This document shows, in pieces, positions 1-5,995 of a stretch of DNA of 28,931 nt. Both the position numbers and the translations under genes were made by a program. The first letter of the stretch is position 1. The number at the start of each line of letters is the position of its first letter. Below the pieces are notes generated by a model. The model did not search any database. It saw only the letters and a list, made by a program, of their open reading frames with translations, and was not told where the DNA came from. The stretch comes from a virus. The stretch lies in the IMG/VR virus record IMGVR_UViG_3300005468_000052, positions 1-28,931 of that record. One strand, written 5' to 3'.

Positions 1-271
1 AATCTTCCGCTCTCTACTGCATAAAAAGCTAATTTTCGTCGTGGGCTATGCGCCAAGGCGAAAAGGCCACGGATGCATGGGAGCAAAAATCTACGGCACT
101 CATGTTGATCCGCTTGTGAACACTCACTCTTTCGCGCCTCCGCCAGCTTCCGACAAACAGTTCCCCACAGTCTCATGCTAATTCAGGGTTTTTTGCAATG
201 CAATAGCCCGAACGGGTGATCTTTGTAAGCCTTGGCCGACAAAATCACGAAAACTTTACAAACTTTACTGC
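1..271. other. Left-edge region without a secure gene
   Basis: No gene can be supported here. Frame 2 is open from the window edge to a TAA at 179-181, and the minus strand is open from an ATG at 176 to the edge. Both read about 58-60 codons, neither resembles a family I recognise, and the minus ATG has no Shine-Dalgarno sequence. Either could be the end or start of a neighbouring gene, possibly an immunity or regulatory gene lying outside. At 251-268 there is a perfect 9-bp tandem repeat (AAACTTTAC twice), lying just upstream of the candidate promoter, which could be a protein-binding site. Confidence 0.3.
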
Positions 272-300
272 TTGTGCCTGATGATGCATACAGTTAAAAT
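272..300 (+). promoter_or_regulatory. Candidate sigma70 promoter for the replication operon
   Basis: TTGTGC at 272-277 and TAAAAT at 295-300 are separated by exactly 17 bases, four and five matches to the consensus hexamers respectively. The tandem AAACTTTAC repeats end 3 bases upstream of the -35. Transcription would start near 307 and run through the inverted repeat at 344-443 into the first gene at 487. This is an assignment by consensus only. Confidence 0.45.
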
Positions 301-343
301 AACCCTACAACACGCAGTGAAAAGCGTAATAGCCGGTTTGAAA

Positions 344-443
344 TTAGTCCACTTTAGTGACCAGATTCAGACCGATAACAATCGCAACGATTGGCCCCGG
401 CTCGGAATTTTCACCTGAGTCTGGTCAACCTAAAGTGGACTAA
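344..443. repeat. 100-bp inverted-repeat element (MITE-like or regulatory hairpin)
   Basis: The left arm (344-370) and right arm (415-443) are inverted copies of 27 and 29 bases that differ by one substitution and a 2-base insertion, around a 44-base loop. The arms begin TTAGTCCACTTTAG and end in TGACCAGA followed by a TCAG-type tail. If transcribed from the promoter at 272-300, the element lies wholly in the 5' leader and would form a long hairpin ending 43 bases before the first start codon. Alternatives are a small non-autonomous transposon (a 94-bp core, 347-440, is flanked by TA on both sides) or a two-site operator. TA flanks are weak evidence because they belong to the palindrome. Confidence 0.8.
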
Positions 444-486
444 TAAAAATGCAAACGCCACGCAATAAAACAGTCGGAGCCGAGTG

Positions 487-1245
487 ATGGCCGGCGACTG
501 GATCAAGATGCGCATGGACCTCCCGGAAGACCCGGCTGTGTACCGAATTGCCCGCCTGACATCCCTTGACCGCCTTGCAGTAGTTGGACGCCTTTACGCC
601 TTCTGGGCATGGGCAGATAAACACGCTGTAGACGGTCGTGTAGACGGCGGAACGTCTGAGGATGTTGACGACATCGTCTCTCATGTTGGTTTCGCTGAAG
701 CTATGGAAAAAGTGAACTGGCTTGAAATTGGCGATCAGTTCCTGGCGATACCCAAACATGACCGGCATAACGGCGAATCCGCTAAGGAACGAAGCCTAAA
801 GAATGCAAGGCAGGCGCGGTGGAGAGAGAAACAAGACGCGCCACCATCTACCACGCCGTCTACAAAAGCGTCTACCAGAGAAGAGAAGAGAAGAGAAGAG
901 AAGATAACTTCCGTACCTAAAGGTACGGGCGGCAAGCCGCCGCAAATGACCGATCCAGACGAAATCATTTTTGGATACGGTCTTGCATTGCTGACAAACG
1001 CCGGGACGGCGGAAAAGCAGGCGCGCTCTTTTCTCGGTGGATTGCGAAAACACCATGGCGATGACAACTTGATAGACAAGCTGCGCGAGTGTGCAAGGGC
1101 CAGGCCATTGCAACCGCTCGAATGGCTTGCCGCCGCGCTGCCACCGTCTGGGGCATCGCCAAAGCCGAATAAACAAGAAGCCTTAGAGGCTTCAAACGCA
1201 GCTGTGGCCGAACGATTTTTAAGGAATGGTGGATATGCGCCCTGA
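487..1245 (+). CDS. Replisome-organiser-like phage replication protein
   Basis: 252 residues. The N-terminus (MAGDWIKMR... then LYAFWAWADKH near 37-47) matches the layout of phage replication proteins in which a winged-helix-like N-terminal region is followed by a charged linker and a C-terminal helical part. These act in origin recognition or helicase loading. The linker (about 120-150) is Lys/Arg/Glu-rich and is encoded by a GAGAA pentamer repeat. The ATG at 487 has GGAG at 476-479, 7 bases upstream; a GTG at 484 is possible but too close. It overlaps the next gene by 11 bases. The family role is by general resemblance, not by a catalytic motif. Confidence 0.7.
   Translation: MAGDWIKMRMDLPEDPAVYRIARLTSLDRLAVVGRLYAFWAWADKHAVDGRVDGGTSEDVDDIVSHVGFAEAMEKVNWLEIGDQFLAIPKHDRHNGESAKERSLKNARQARWREKQDAPPSTTPSTKASTREEKRREEKITSVPKGTGGKPPQMTDPDEIIFGYGLALLTNAGTAEKQARSFLGGLRKHHGDDNLIDKLRECARARPLQPLEWLAAALPPSGASPKPNKQEALEASNAAVAERFLRNGGYAP
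878..904 (+). repeat. GAGAA pentanucleotide tandem repeat inside the replication gene
   Basis: Five perfect GAGAA units run from 878 to 902, followed by GA. They encode the Arg/Glu/Lys-rich linker of the gene at 487. Gain or loss of one 5-bp unit would shift the reading frame, so the tract could act as a slippage site. Similar charged linkers are common in this kind of phage protein. Confidence 0.85.
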
Positions 1246-1903
1246 TGACATCCCGAAATTGACAAAAATGGTCACTGATGCCCTTGCCTACTATCGGCAG
1301 GATGTGAGTGAGTTCACGCTGCACGTTTGGGTGCAAGCCTGTCAGCCGTTCACGCTGGAAGAGGTATCCAAGGCATTGACGGCACACGTCACCGATGCAG
1401 AGCGCGGCCAGTTCGCCCCGAAGGTGGCGGATATCGTTCGCGTGCTATCCGGGACCACTACCGACCGGGCGGCGCTGGCATGGGGGAAGGTTCTCGGGGC
1501 CATATCAGCCGTAGGGGCCTACAGCGATGTGGTTTTTGACGATCCGGCTATCCATGCCGCGATTGAAGATTTGGGCGGATGGGTGAAGATTTGCCGGGGC
1601 GAAGTAGCCGAGTTGTCCTACCTGCAGCATCGGTTTTGCCAGTCACACAAAGCCTATACCGGGCGTGGCACTTTTGATTTTCAACGGAAGTTACTCGGGG
1701 ATCGTTCGCCAGATTCTGACTACGAAAAAAGAGGCTTGCCCGTTCCAAAGCCCGCGATTGTCGGGGACCGTCAACAGGCCATGCTGGTGTATCAAAACGG
1801 CAATCAAGCGGCGAAAACACGAATTACGTTTAGAGGGGACTTGGGAATTGAAAATCTCAGCATCCCAATGGATCAAATCAAACGCATCAAGGGGCAGGTA
1901 TGA
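1235..1903 (+). CDS. DUF6475-like phage replication-associated protein
   Basis: 222 residues. The segments DALAYYRQDVSEFTLHVW, GQFAPKVADIVRVLSGT, VFDDPAIHAAIEDLGGW and FCQSHKAY are features I associate with the DUF6475 family of mainly betaproteobacterial phages, encoded beside the replication organiser. A helicase-loading role like that of lambda P is plausible but unproven. The ATG at 1235 is preferred because AAGGA at 1221-1225 lies 9 bases upstream; the ATG at 1226 would overlap that site. It overlaps its upstream neighbour by 11 bases and the next gene by an ATGA. Confidence 0.75.
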   Translation: MRPDDIPKLTKMVTDALAYYRQDVSEFTLHVWVQACQPFTLEEVSKALTAHVTDAERGQFAPKVADIVRVLSGTTTDRAALAWGKVLGAISAVGAYSDVVFDDPAIHAAIEDLGGWVKICRGEVAELSYLQHRFCQSHKAYTGRGTFDFQRKLLGDRSPDSDYEKRGLPVPKPAIVGDRQQAMLVYQNGNQAAKTRITFRGDLGIENLSIPMDQIKRIKGQV

Positions 1904-2349
1904 GCAATGAAACAAAACCGGGCGCATGTGAAATTTGCGGAGGCGCGGGATTCATCAATCATGATGACGCCGCATGTCGAGCGCGCAATGGTGGCAAATG
2001 GGGCAGGTGTTTGTCCTGCCATCCATATGACGAAGCCGCCCCGGCAGAAGGGTTGAGATTTTTCATTGACCACGATTGCATACATGATCGCTTGACCGGA
2101 CGACATATCCATGGTGACCGAGATGTGGAGCCAGGGGTAGCAGATGAAGCGGTGGCAATGCTCAATGAGTTGTCCGCCACTAGGGGGGCGACAACCCTAA
2201 CCGATGATCAATGCGATGCGATCTATACGGCCTTGGATGAATGGGCGGCTGAAATTAGTGTTGACGAATATGGGCTACCGGCGGTCAAAGAAAGTGCGCG
2301 TGGCATCATCCGCGCCGCTCTCGCCGCTAATCAAAAAGGGGCCGCATGA
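1900..2349 (+). CDS. Zinc-ribbon protein carrying the duplicated FIDHDC module
   Basis: 149 residues, function unknown. Cysteines at 10, 13, 26, 37 and 40 (CEIC ... CLSC) suggest a small zinc ribbon. Residues 53-91 form a module (RFFIDHDCIHDRLTGRHIHG onward) that recurs with 36 of 39 residues identical in the protein at 3953. A similar 'IDHG-IHDR-TG-H' sequence occurs in many small phage proteins of unknown role. The C-terminal third is acidic and helical. It starts at an ATGA overlap with the gene before and ends at one with the gene after. Confidence 0.75.
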   Translation: MSNETKPGACEICGGAGFINHDDAACRARNGGKWGRCLSCHPYDEAAPAEGLRFFIDHDCIHDRLTGRHIHGDRDVEPGVADEAVAMLNELSATRGATTLTDDQCDAIYTALDEWAAEISVDEYGLPAVKESARGIIRAALAANQKGAA

Positions 2350-2846
2350 AATCCCTAGACCACTTCACGCTAGATTACCTCATGGCCCACACCATAGAGG
2401 AGGGCGAATGCTTGATCTGGACTGGCAGCGCCCAGCACGGCAAATATCCCCAGGTTCGCATCGGTGGTGCGGCCGACGGTAAGACCGTGCCGGTACGCCG
2501 CATCATCTACGAAAAGGTTCACGGCGAACTGATGCCCGGCAAGCAGGTCGGCGTGAAGTGCAAGACCCTGCTTTGCGTGCATCCCGATTGTTTGGTGCAG
2601 CGCACAAAATCGCAGGCGCACAAAGGCCAGAAGCTGCGGCCTGATCACATCATGAAGATCATCGCCGGGAAACGCGCAAAAGCCAAGTTAAACATGGAAA
2701 CGGTGCGCGAGATTCGGGCCAGCGACGAGCCTGGGCATGTGCTGGACGCGCGCCACGGCCTGAGCGATGGGTATGCATCCAGAATCCGCACAAACCGCGT
2801 ATGGGTGGATCACTCTAATCCGTTTTCGGGGCTGGGGGCGCGATGA
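2346..2846 (+). CDS. Degenerate HNH-type protein, probably non-catalytic
   Basis: 166 residues. The fold is recognisable from ECLIWTGSAQHGKY (21-34), the RRIIYEKVHGEL helix (51-62) and the Cys-Pro core GVKCKTLLCVHPDCL (69-83). It is the same family as the intact HNH protein at 19242. In that alignment the catalytic His-His becomes Val70-Lys71, the central Asn becomes Thr74 and the last His becomes Cys82, while the structural Cys72 and Cys77 remain. The C-terminal helix-turn-helix-like part (KLNMETVREIR, 114-124) is kept. It may have become a DNA-binding protein. ATGA overlaps on both sides place it firmly in the operon. Confidence 0.7.
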   Translation: MKSLDHFTLDYLMAHTIEEGECLIWTGSAQHGKYPQVRIGGAADGKTVPVRRIIYEKVHGELMPGKQVGVKCKTLLCVHPDCLVQRTKSQAHKGQKLRPDHIMKIIAGKRAKAKLNMETVREIRASDEPGHVLDARHGLSDGYASRIRTNRVWVDHSNPFSGLGAR

Positions 2847-3118
2847 TCACAATGCAAGTTTCTTTGCCAGATCGAATCGCCGAGTTGATCGAAAAACACG
2901 GATCATTACGGGCCGCTGCGCGTTTCCTTGAGATTGACCCCGGCTACAGGGATAGGCAGTTCGCCTTTCGCGCTTTGAGTCAATGCCCAGCCGTCGGAGA
3001 GCGATGCGTTTTCAATGACATACGGTATGTCGTTTCCGTTGTCGAGTGGTGTTTAGATGATGACGCGAGCAATTTAGGCGGGACGCGGGTAAATATCGAG
3101 CTTGAGGAATTGACATGA
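2843..3118 (+). CDS. Small protein with a helix-turn-helix-like N-terminus
   Basis: 91 residues. HGSLRAAARFLEIDPGY (19-35) looks like the first two helices of a Cro-type helix-turn-helix, as seen in small phage regulators. The usual third-helix sequence is not evident after that, and the C-terminal half is not recognised. It overlaps both neighbours by ATGA. It could be a diverged regulator or a fusion of a helix-turn-helix start with unrelated sequence. Confidence 0.6.
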   Translation: MITMQVSLPDRIAELIEKHGSLRAAARFLEIDPGYRDRQFAFRALSQCPAVGERCVFNDIRYVVSVVEWCLDDDASNLGGTRVNIELEELT

Positions 3119-3375
3119 TTTGCGACGCATGCAGCCAATTCGCCGGCAACCCTGCCAGCGGCGCATACCGGGCAGGCTGCGCTGAATGCGCAACCCGCTC
3201 CATTGCGCTGAGCCCGGCTTTCTTTGAATCGCAGCAGCAGGGCGCGATCACAAAGCAATACAGGGCTGCGCTGGAACGGGCGTTTGCGGGCGACTGGAAA
3301 CGGGGCCATGAGGTTGTGAAGGCGTGGCCGGAAAAGTTACAAATAAATCTGATAAGCGGTAGCAAAAAGGCTTGA
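3115..3375 (+). CDS. Small zinc-ribbon phage protein
   Basis: 86 residues, function unknown. CDAC (3-6) and CAEC (22-25) form a likely four-cysteine zinc site. The rest is helical (RAALERAFAGDWKRGHEVV) and fits small early proteins found in many phages of Proteobacteria. Its stop codon lies inside the -35 hexamer of the promoter at 3372-3400, so the upstream operon segment ends here. Confidence 0.6.
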   Translation: MICDACSQFAGNPASGAYRAGCAECATRSIALSPAFFESQQQGAITKQYRAALERAFAGDWKRGHEVVKAWPEKLQINLISGSKKA

Positions 3376-3400
3376 CAGTGACGCGTCACTATTCCACAAT
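3372..3400 (+). promoter_or_regulatory. Sigma70 promoter with a palindromic operator in its spacer
   Basis: A perfect TTGACA at 3372-3377 and CACAAT at 3395-3400 have a 17-base spacer. The spacer contains AGTGACGCGTCACT (3377-3390), a perfect 14-bp palindrome. A dimeric repressor or activator bound there would sit between the -35 and -10 elements. The promoter would serve the gene at 3432 and the operon beyond. It falls in one of the few real gaps of the early region (3376-3431). Confidence 0.7.
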
Positions 3401-3431
3401 AGAGCCATCAACAACGCAAACGGGGTAAAAA

Positions 3432-3635
3432 ATGAAATTCGCAGCACACATCGGAAACATGCACGCAGCAGCCCGTGTCACCCCATTCTTTGATTCCTAT
3501 TCGGAAGCCGCAGAATATGCGAAATCAAACGGCATTGATTACAGTTTTATCCGTCAGATTGCGAACTGGAAAGAGCATCAAGTATGGAACAAAGCGAAAG
3601 TCGGATTTTATGCAGAGCGCCAAGTCAATGAGTAA
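3432..3635 (+). CDS. Hypothetical early protein under the palindromic promoter
   Basis: 67 residues, family not recognised. The sequence is a mixed helical small protein with aromatic residues (PFFDSYSEAAEYAKSNG) and a Trp-Lys-Glu centre. GGGG at 3421-3424 lies 7 bases before the ATG. It is the first gene after the promoter/operator at 3372-3400, so it is probably the most directly controlled product. No membrane segment or metal site is visible. A host-takeover or defence-related role would be speculation. Confidence 0.6.
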   Translation: MKFAAHIGNMHAAARVTPFFDSYSEAAEYAKSNGIDYSFIRQIANWKEHQVWNKAKVGFYAERQVNE

Positions 3636-3789
3636 TCCGATTGAACTCAAGGCCGCCAAAGAGCGGCTAGAGCGCAAGAAATATGCGGCGCAAGTGCTAT
3701 CGGTGTTTGACCGCCTGACGCACGCCGAAAGGCGTCAGCTTCAAGAGCGGCGCATAGTTGTCGAGCGTAAAGCCAGAGGCCAGCTATGA
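3628..3789 (+). CDS. Short charged hypothetical protein
   Basis: 53 residues, strongly basic and helical (ELKAAKERLERKKYAAQVL). The ATG at 3628 overlaps the stop of the gene before by 8 bases, which suggests coupled translation. The frame is open further upstream, and the ATG at 3610 would add MQSAK, but that would overlap more. Its stop overlaps the next ATG by ATGA. Function unknown. Confidence 0.5.
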   Translation: MSNPIELKAAKERLERKKYAAQVLSVFDRLTHAERRQLQERRIVVERKARGQL

Positions 3790-3956
3790 CTGCCAGGACC
3801 ACGGTCCAGATTAAAGCGGCCAAACGCCAAGAAGACGTAAGAGTCCGTAGGTTGATGCTTGGACTAACCGAAGTACGTGGCATCTACTTGCCTCCAGATC
3901 GGCACGCCGAGATAAAGGTGTTTGCCCAGCGGGTTTTGAAAAAGGTGAAGCCATGA
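3786..3956 (+). CDS. Short basic protein with a possible ribbon-helix-helix end
   Basis: 56 residues. The C-terminal half (VRGIYLPPDRHAEIKVFAQR) reads as a short beta strand followed by a helix, as in small ribbon-helix-helix-like phage proteins that begin their strand with 'V-G-I-Y-A-P'. It could be a DNA-binding regulator, for example of the palindrome at 3377, but nothing ties the two together. ATGA overlaps link it to both neighbours. Confidence 0.55.
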   Translation: MTARTTVQIKAAKRQEDVRVRRLMLGLTEVRGIYLPPDRHAEIKVFAQRVLKKVKP

Positions 3957-4330
3957 AAGAGCCGAGATTCTTCATTGACCATGACTGTATTCACGACCGC
4001 TTGACGGGGCGACATATTCACGGCGACCGAAGCATGGAGCCCGGTATAGCAGATGAAGCCGTGGCGATGCTCAATGAATTGAATTCTGTCGCCGCCAGTG
4101 TTGCCGAGCTTCAGGCCGCTATTTCGGCCCAATGGATTGACGCCAAGCGATATAGGTGGTTACGTTCTCAACGGGCGGTTCTTCTTGAGTCTGATCAAAC
4201 TCAATGGGAGCGCAACGACGGCACGAAATATCAATCATCCCACAGGCTTTGCGCGAATGACACGCAATTCGCCTCCTACGAAACGCTTGATGCAACTATC
4301 GACGCCGCCATGAGGGTTTGTAAGCCATGA
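3953..4330 (+). CDS. Phage protein with the second copy of the FIDHDC module
   Basis: 125 residues. Residues 5-43 repeat the module of the protein at 1900 with three changes (Asp to Ser, Val to Met, Val to Ile). The C-terminal part (DAKRYRWLR ... ETLDATIDAAM) is a common ending of uncharacterised phage proteins. Thus the module is joined here to a different partner domain, without the zinc ribbon. It is bounded by ATGA overlaps. Function unknown; the many His, Asp and Cys residues of the module could bind metal. Confidence 0.7.
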   Translation: MKEPRFFIDHDCIHDRLTGRHIHGDRSMEPGIADEAVAMLNELNSVAASVAELQAAISAQWIDAKRYRWLRSQRAVLLESDQTQWERNDGTKYQSSHRLCANDTQFASYETLDATIDAAMRVCKP

Positions 4331-4434
4331 ACGCCAACACAGAAAAGCGCATCGGCGACAACGAATTAAGTTTGGGGCTGCGCAAGGCGGTTAAAGCATA
4401 CAAGCTGGATAAGCGGATGAGGGGAACGACATGA
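4327..4434 (+). CDS. 35-residue hypothetical peptide
   Basis: MNANTEKRIGDNE at the start and a basic helix (LRKAVKAYKLDKRMRG) at the end. It is supported mainly by context: its ATG overlaps the stop before it (ATGA) and its stop overlaps the ATG after it (ATGA), so it exactly fills the space between two other chained genes. No family recognised. Confidence 0.5.
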   Translation: MNANTEKRIGDNELSLGLRKAVKAYKLDKRMRGTT

Positions 4435-4598
4435 CGCAGAAATCAAAAGTTGATGGCCGCTATATGGCGCGTGTCTATCTGGCGCAAGCGAAGGCAACAA
4501 AGCATCGCGCATGGGCGTTTACGCTGCTTTCATGGGCCGCAAAAGCACGAAGAGAGGCGGCGGCTGAATTGCCAAAGCAAAAGGAATTGGCGCTATGA
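4431..4598 (+). CDS. Small basic helical phage protein
   Basis: 55 residues. The core VYLAQAKATKHRAWAFTLLS followed by WAAKARREA resembles a recurrent small phage protein of unknown function found in early regions. It is one amphipathic helix with a short acidic tail and no predicted membrane span. ATGA overlaps on both sides. Confidence 0.55.
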   Translation: MTQKSKVDGRYMARVYLAQAKATKHRAWAFTLLSWAAKARREAAAELPKQKELAL

Positions 4599-4798
4599 CC
4601 CCAGACCAAAAGCAGCAAATCCGCGAAGACGCAGAGCGCGCGGCCCGGTCCGGCAAGACGCCGAACGAGGCTTGCAACCATCCGTTTTCGTCTGAGCAGG
4701 GCAAGTGGTGGGTGGCGTGCTACTGGGCTATTCGCCAGCCGGTACAGGCGCAGGACGCGGGCAATTGGGATGTGCAGACGGAAAGGCGGCAGGCATGA
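4595..4798 (+). CDS. Small phage protein, weakly RMF/CrpP-like
   Basis: 67 residues. The pattern AERAARSGKTPNEACNHPF followed by a Trp-rich helix (GKWWVACYWAI) recalls the layout of ribosome modulation factor and CrpP-type proteins: Gly, then a Cys/Asn-x-Pro turn, then a Trp helix. The resemblance is weak and the final Gly-Trp of that family is missing. If true, it would act on ribosomes. ATGA overlaps join it to both neighbours. Confidence 0.55.
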   Translation: MTPDQKQQIREDAERAARSGKTPNEACNHPFSSEQGKWWVACYWAIRQPVQAQDAGNWDVQTERRQA

Positions 4799-5022
4799 CA
4801 CTCGAAGAATTCGCCAAGCTCTCTGGCGTCAAGCTCATTGATTGCGAGAAAGGATGGGGCGGGGGGATTGGGTACACAACCGCCGATAGCCCTAATTGCT
4901 CTGTCTGCGGCTTCCGCACCGAGCGGGCGGCGCTCAATAGCTGGATGAAAGACACCTTTGGCGAGCAAGCGGCCAAGGCGCTGAAATTGTTGTTTGCAGG
5001 ATCGGAAAGGCGGGCGGGATGA
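4795..5022 (+). CDS. Hypothetical early phage protein
   Basis: 75 residues. It begins MTLEEFAKLSGVKL and has Cys17, Cys35 and Cys38 (CSVC) around an aromatic-rich middle, possibly half of a metal site. The frame is open upstream of the chosen ATG, but 4795 is preferred because it gives an ATGA overlap with the previous stop, the rule in this operon. Function unknown. Confidence 0.6.
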   Translation: MTLEEFAKLSGVKLIDCEKGWGGGIGYTTADSPNCSVCGFRTERAALNSWMKDTFGEQAAKALKLLFAGSERRAG

Positions 5023-5258
5023 GTCACTATCAAAATTTAGATCATCTGATCATCAATCGGTTGAAGTTTTTAGGCATCGCGGCACCTCGACGAGTTGGGC
5101 TTATGTTTATTTTCTCCCGAGAGGTACGCGATGAGTGCAAAAAACTGGCCGAGGCGACAGGACGGGAATCGTTCCGCATCATGGATGGCAGGATTCAGGC
5201 GCTGCGCAAGTCTGGGAAGATTGAATACAAAACCGGGACAGGCTGGGCAGCGAAATGA
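5019..5258 (+). CDS. Winged-helix-like small phage protein
   Basis: 79 residues. The end, FRIMDGRIQALRKSGKIEYK followed by TGTGW, looks like the recognition helix and wing of a winged-helix domain; this ending is common in small phage proteins placed near recombination genes. It probably binds DNA. It directly precedes rusA with an ATGA overlap. Confidence 0.6.
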   Translation: MSHYQNLDHLIINRLKFLGIAAPRRVGLMFIFSREVRDECKKLAEATGRESFRIMDGRIQALRKSGKIEYKTGTGWAAK

Positions 5259-5611
5259 TCACGATCGTACTTGACTGGCCGAACCCGGCGCTTATGCCCA
5301 ATCGCTCAGCCGGAAAGCATTGGAGCAACACCGCCGCGATTCGCGCTAAGGCCAAAGAAGATGCGTACTGGCTAACCAGAAAGTCAAATGACGCCTCCAT
5401 CTTTCTCGAAAAGCCACATGCGGTAAGCCTGACATTTATTGCGCCAGACAAGCGCCGCCGCGATCTGGACGGATGTTTGAGCAGCATGAAACCCGCACTG
5501 GATGGCGTTGCAAAGGCTTTGGGTCTGGATGACAGCCAATTCAGGCCGATAACGCTGGACTATGTGCATGGTGACAAGCCCGGAAGCGTGATTGTGACGG
5601 TGGGGTCATGA
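5255..5611 (+). CDS. rusA: RusA-type Holliday junction resolvase
   Basis: 118 residues, the usual RusA length. RusA is a dimeric, metal-dependent endonuclease that cuts four-way DNA junctions. The active-site region RRRDLDGCLSSMKPALDG (67-84) has Asp70 and Asp72 in the same positions as the E. coli enzyme, and Asp92/Asp93 correspond to its third acidic residue. The N-terminal PNPALMPNRSAGKHW is typical. With NinB and the Ref-like nuclease it forms the recombination set of this phage, resolving branched DNA before packaging. Confidence 0.92.
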   Translation: MITIVLDWPNPALMPNRSAGKHWSNTAAIRAKAKEDAYWLTRKSNDASIFLEKPHAVSLTFIAPDKRRRDLDGCLSSMKPALDGVAKALGLDDSQFRPITLDYVHGDKPGSVIVTVGS

Positions 5612-5637
5612 GAAAAGCTATAGGAGTTCTGAAATGA
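5608..5637 (+). CDS. Nine-residue minicistron linking rusA to the next gene
   Basis: MRKAIGVLK, then TGA. Its ATG overlaps the rusA stop as ATGA (5608-5611) and its stop overlaps the next ATG as ATGA (5634-5637). The AGGAG for the next gene (5622-5626) lies inside it. It may simply be spacer, or it may let ribosomes reinitiate across an otherwise untranslated gap. Confidence 0.3.
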   Translation: MRKAIGVLK

Positions 5638-5819
5638 AACTTTTTCGACAGCTTTTCAGATTCGCAATAATACCTTTTTGGTTGCTGGGTGGAATTCTGA
5701 TCATATGGCTTCCTTTGTTATTCTCAATTATCGACATGGGCCGCCATGGAGGACTCAGAAACTCGGCGCGCGTGAACTTCCGGATTTGGTGGATGATATT
5801 GCGTGGGGACATGCCATGA
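5634..5819 (+). CDS. Small inner-membrane protein
   Basis: 61 residues. A basic start (MKLFRQLFR) is followed by one hydrophobic span, roughly 10-33 (FAIIPFWLLGGILIIWLPLL), and a basic C-terminal tail, so the tail probably stays in the cytoplasm. AGGAG lies 7 bases before the ATG. A superinfection-exclusion or membrane-associated early role is possible but not shown. It is an early-region gene, so a holin is less likely. Confidence 0.6.
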   Translation: MKLFRQLFRFAIIPFWLLGGILIIWLPLLFSIIDMGRHGGLRNSARVNFRIWWMILRGDMP

Positions 5820-5995
5820 GCGGCAACACAGCCATCATCCTCATATTGCGCGATCACCTGATACCGCACCGGATCACTCAATCAGTCGTCGAGGTGCAGT
5901 GCAAAAACTGCGTGCATGGCGACAAAGAAGCGCCGGGCTGGATCAAGGTGCCGGACATCGTGAGCGCCTTGTGGGTTGCGGGGAAGTTGGCATGA
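5816..5995 (+). CDS. Hypothetical 59-residue phage protein
   Basis: MSGNTAIILILRDHLIPHR opens the protein; VQCKNC (29-34) is a CxxC pair; the tail PDIVSALWVAGKLA is helical. Small proteins of this kind are frequent in early phage regions. The ATG is chosen for its ATGA overlap with the membrane-protein gene; the same frame is open upstream without a better start. Confidence 0.5.
   Translation: MSGNTAIILILRDHLIPHRITQSVVEVQCKNCVHGDKEAPGWIKVPDIVSALWVAGKLA

Noticed and set aside
48-119. A 23-codon + strand frame near the left edge
   Set aside because: No ribosome-binding site, no similarity, and longer open frames overlap it on both strands.
191-208. TTTTTTGCAATGCAATAG as a third copy of the portal-flanking element
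   Set aside because: It shares only the T6-GCA start; the CTATG arm is absent.
208-217. CCCGAACGGG as a terminator
   Set aside because: The stem is 4 bp with a 2-base loop and no T-run follows.
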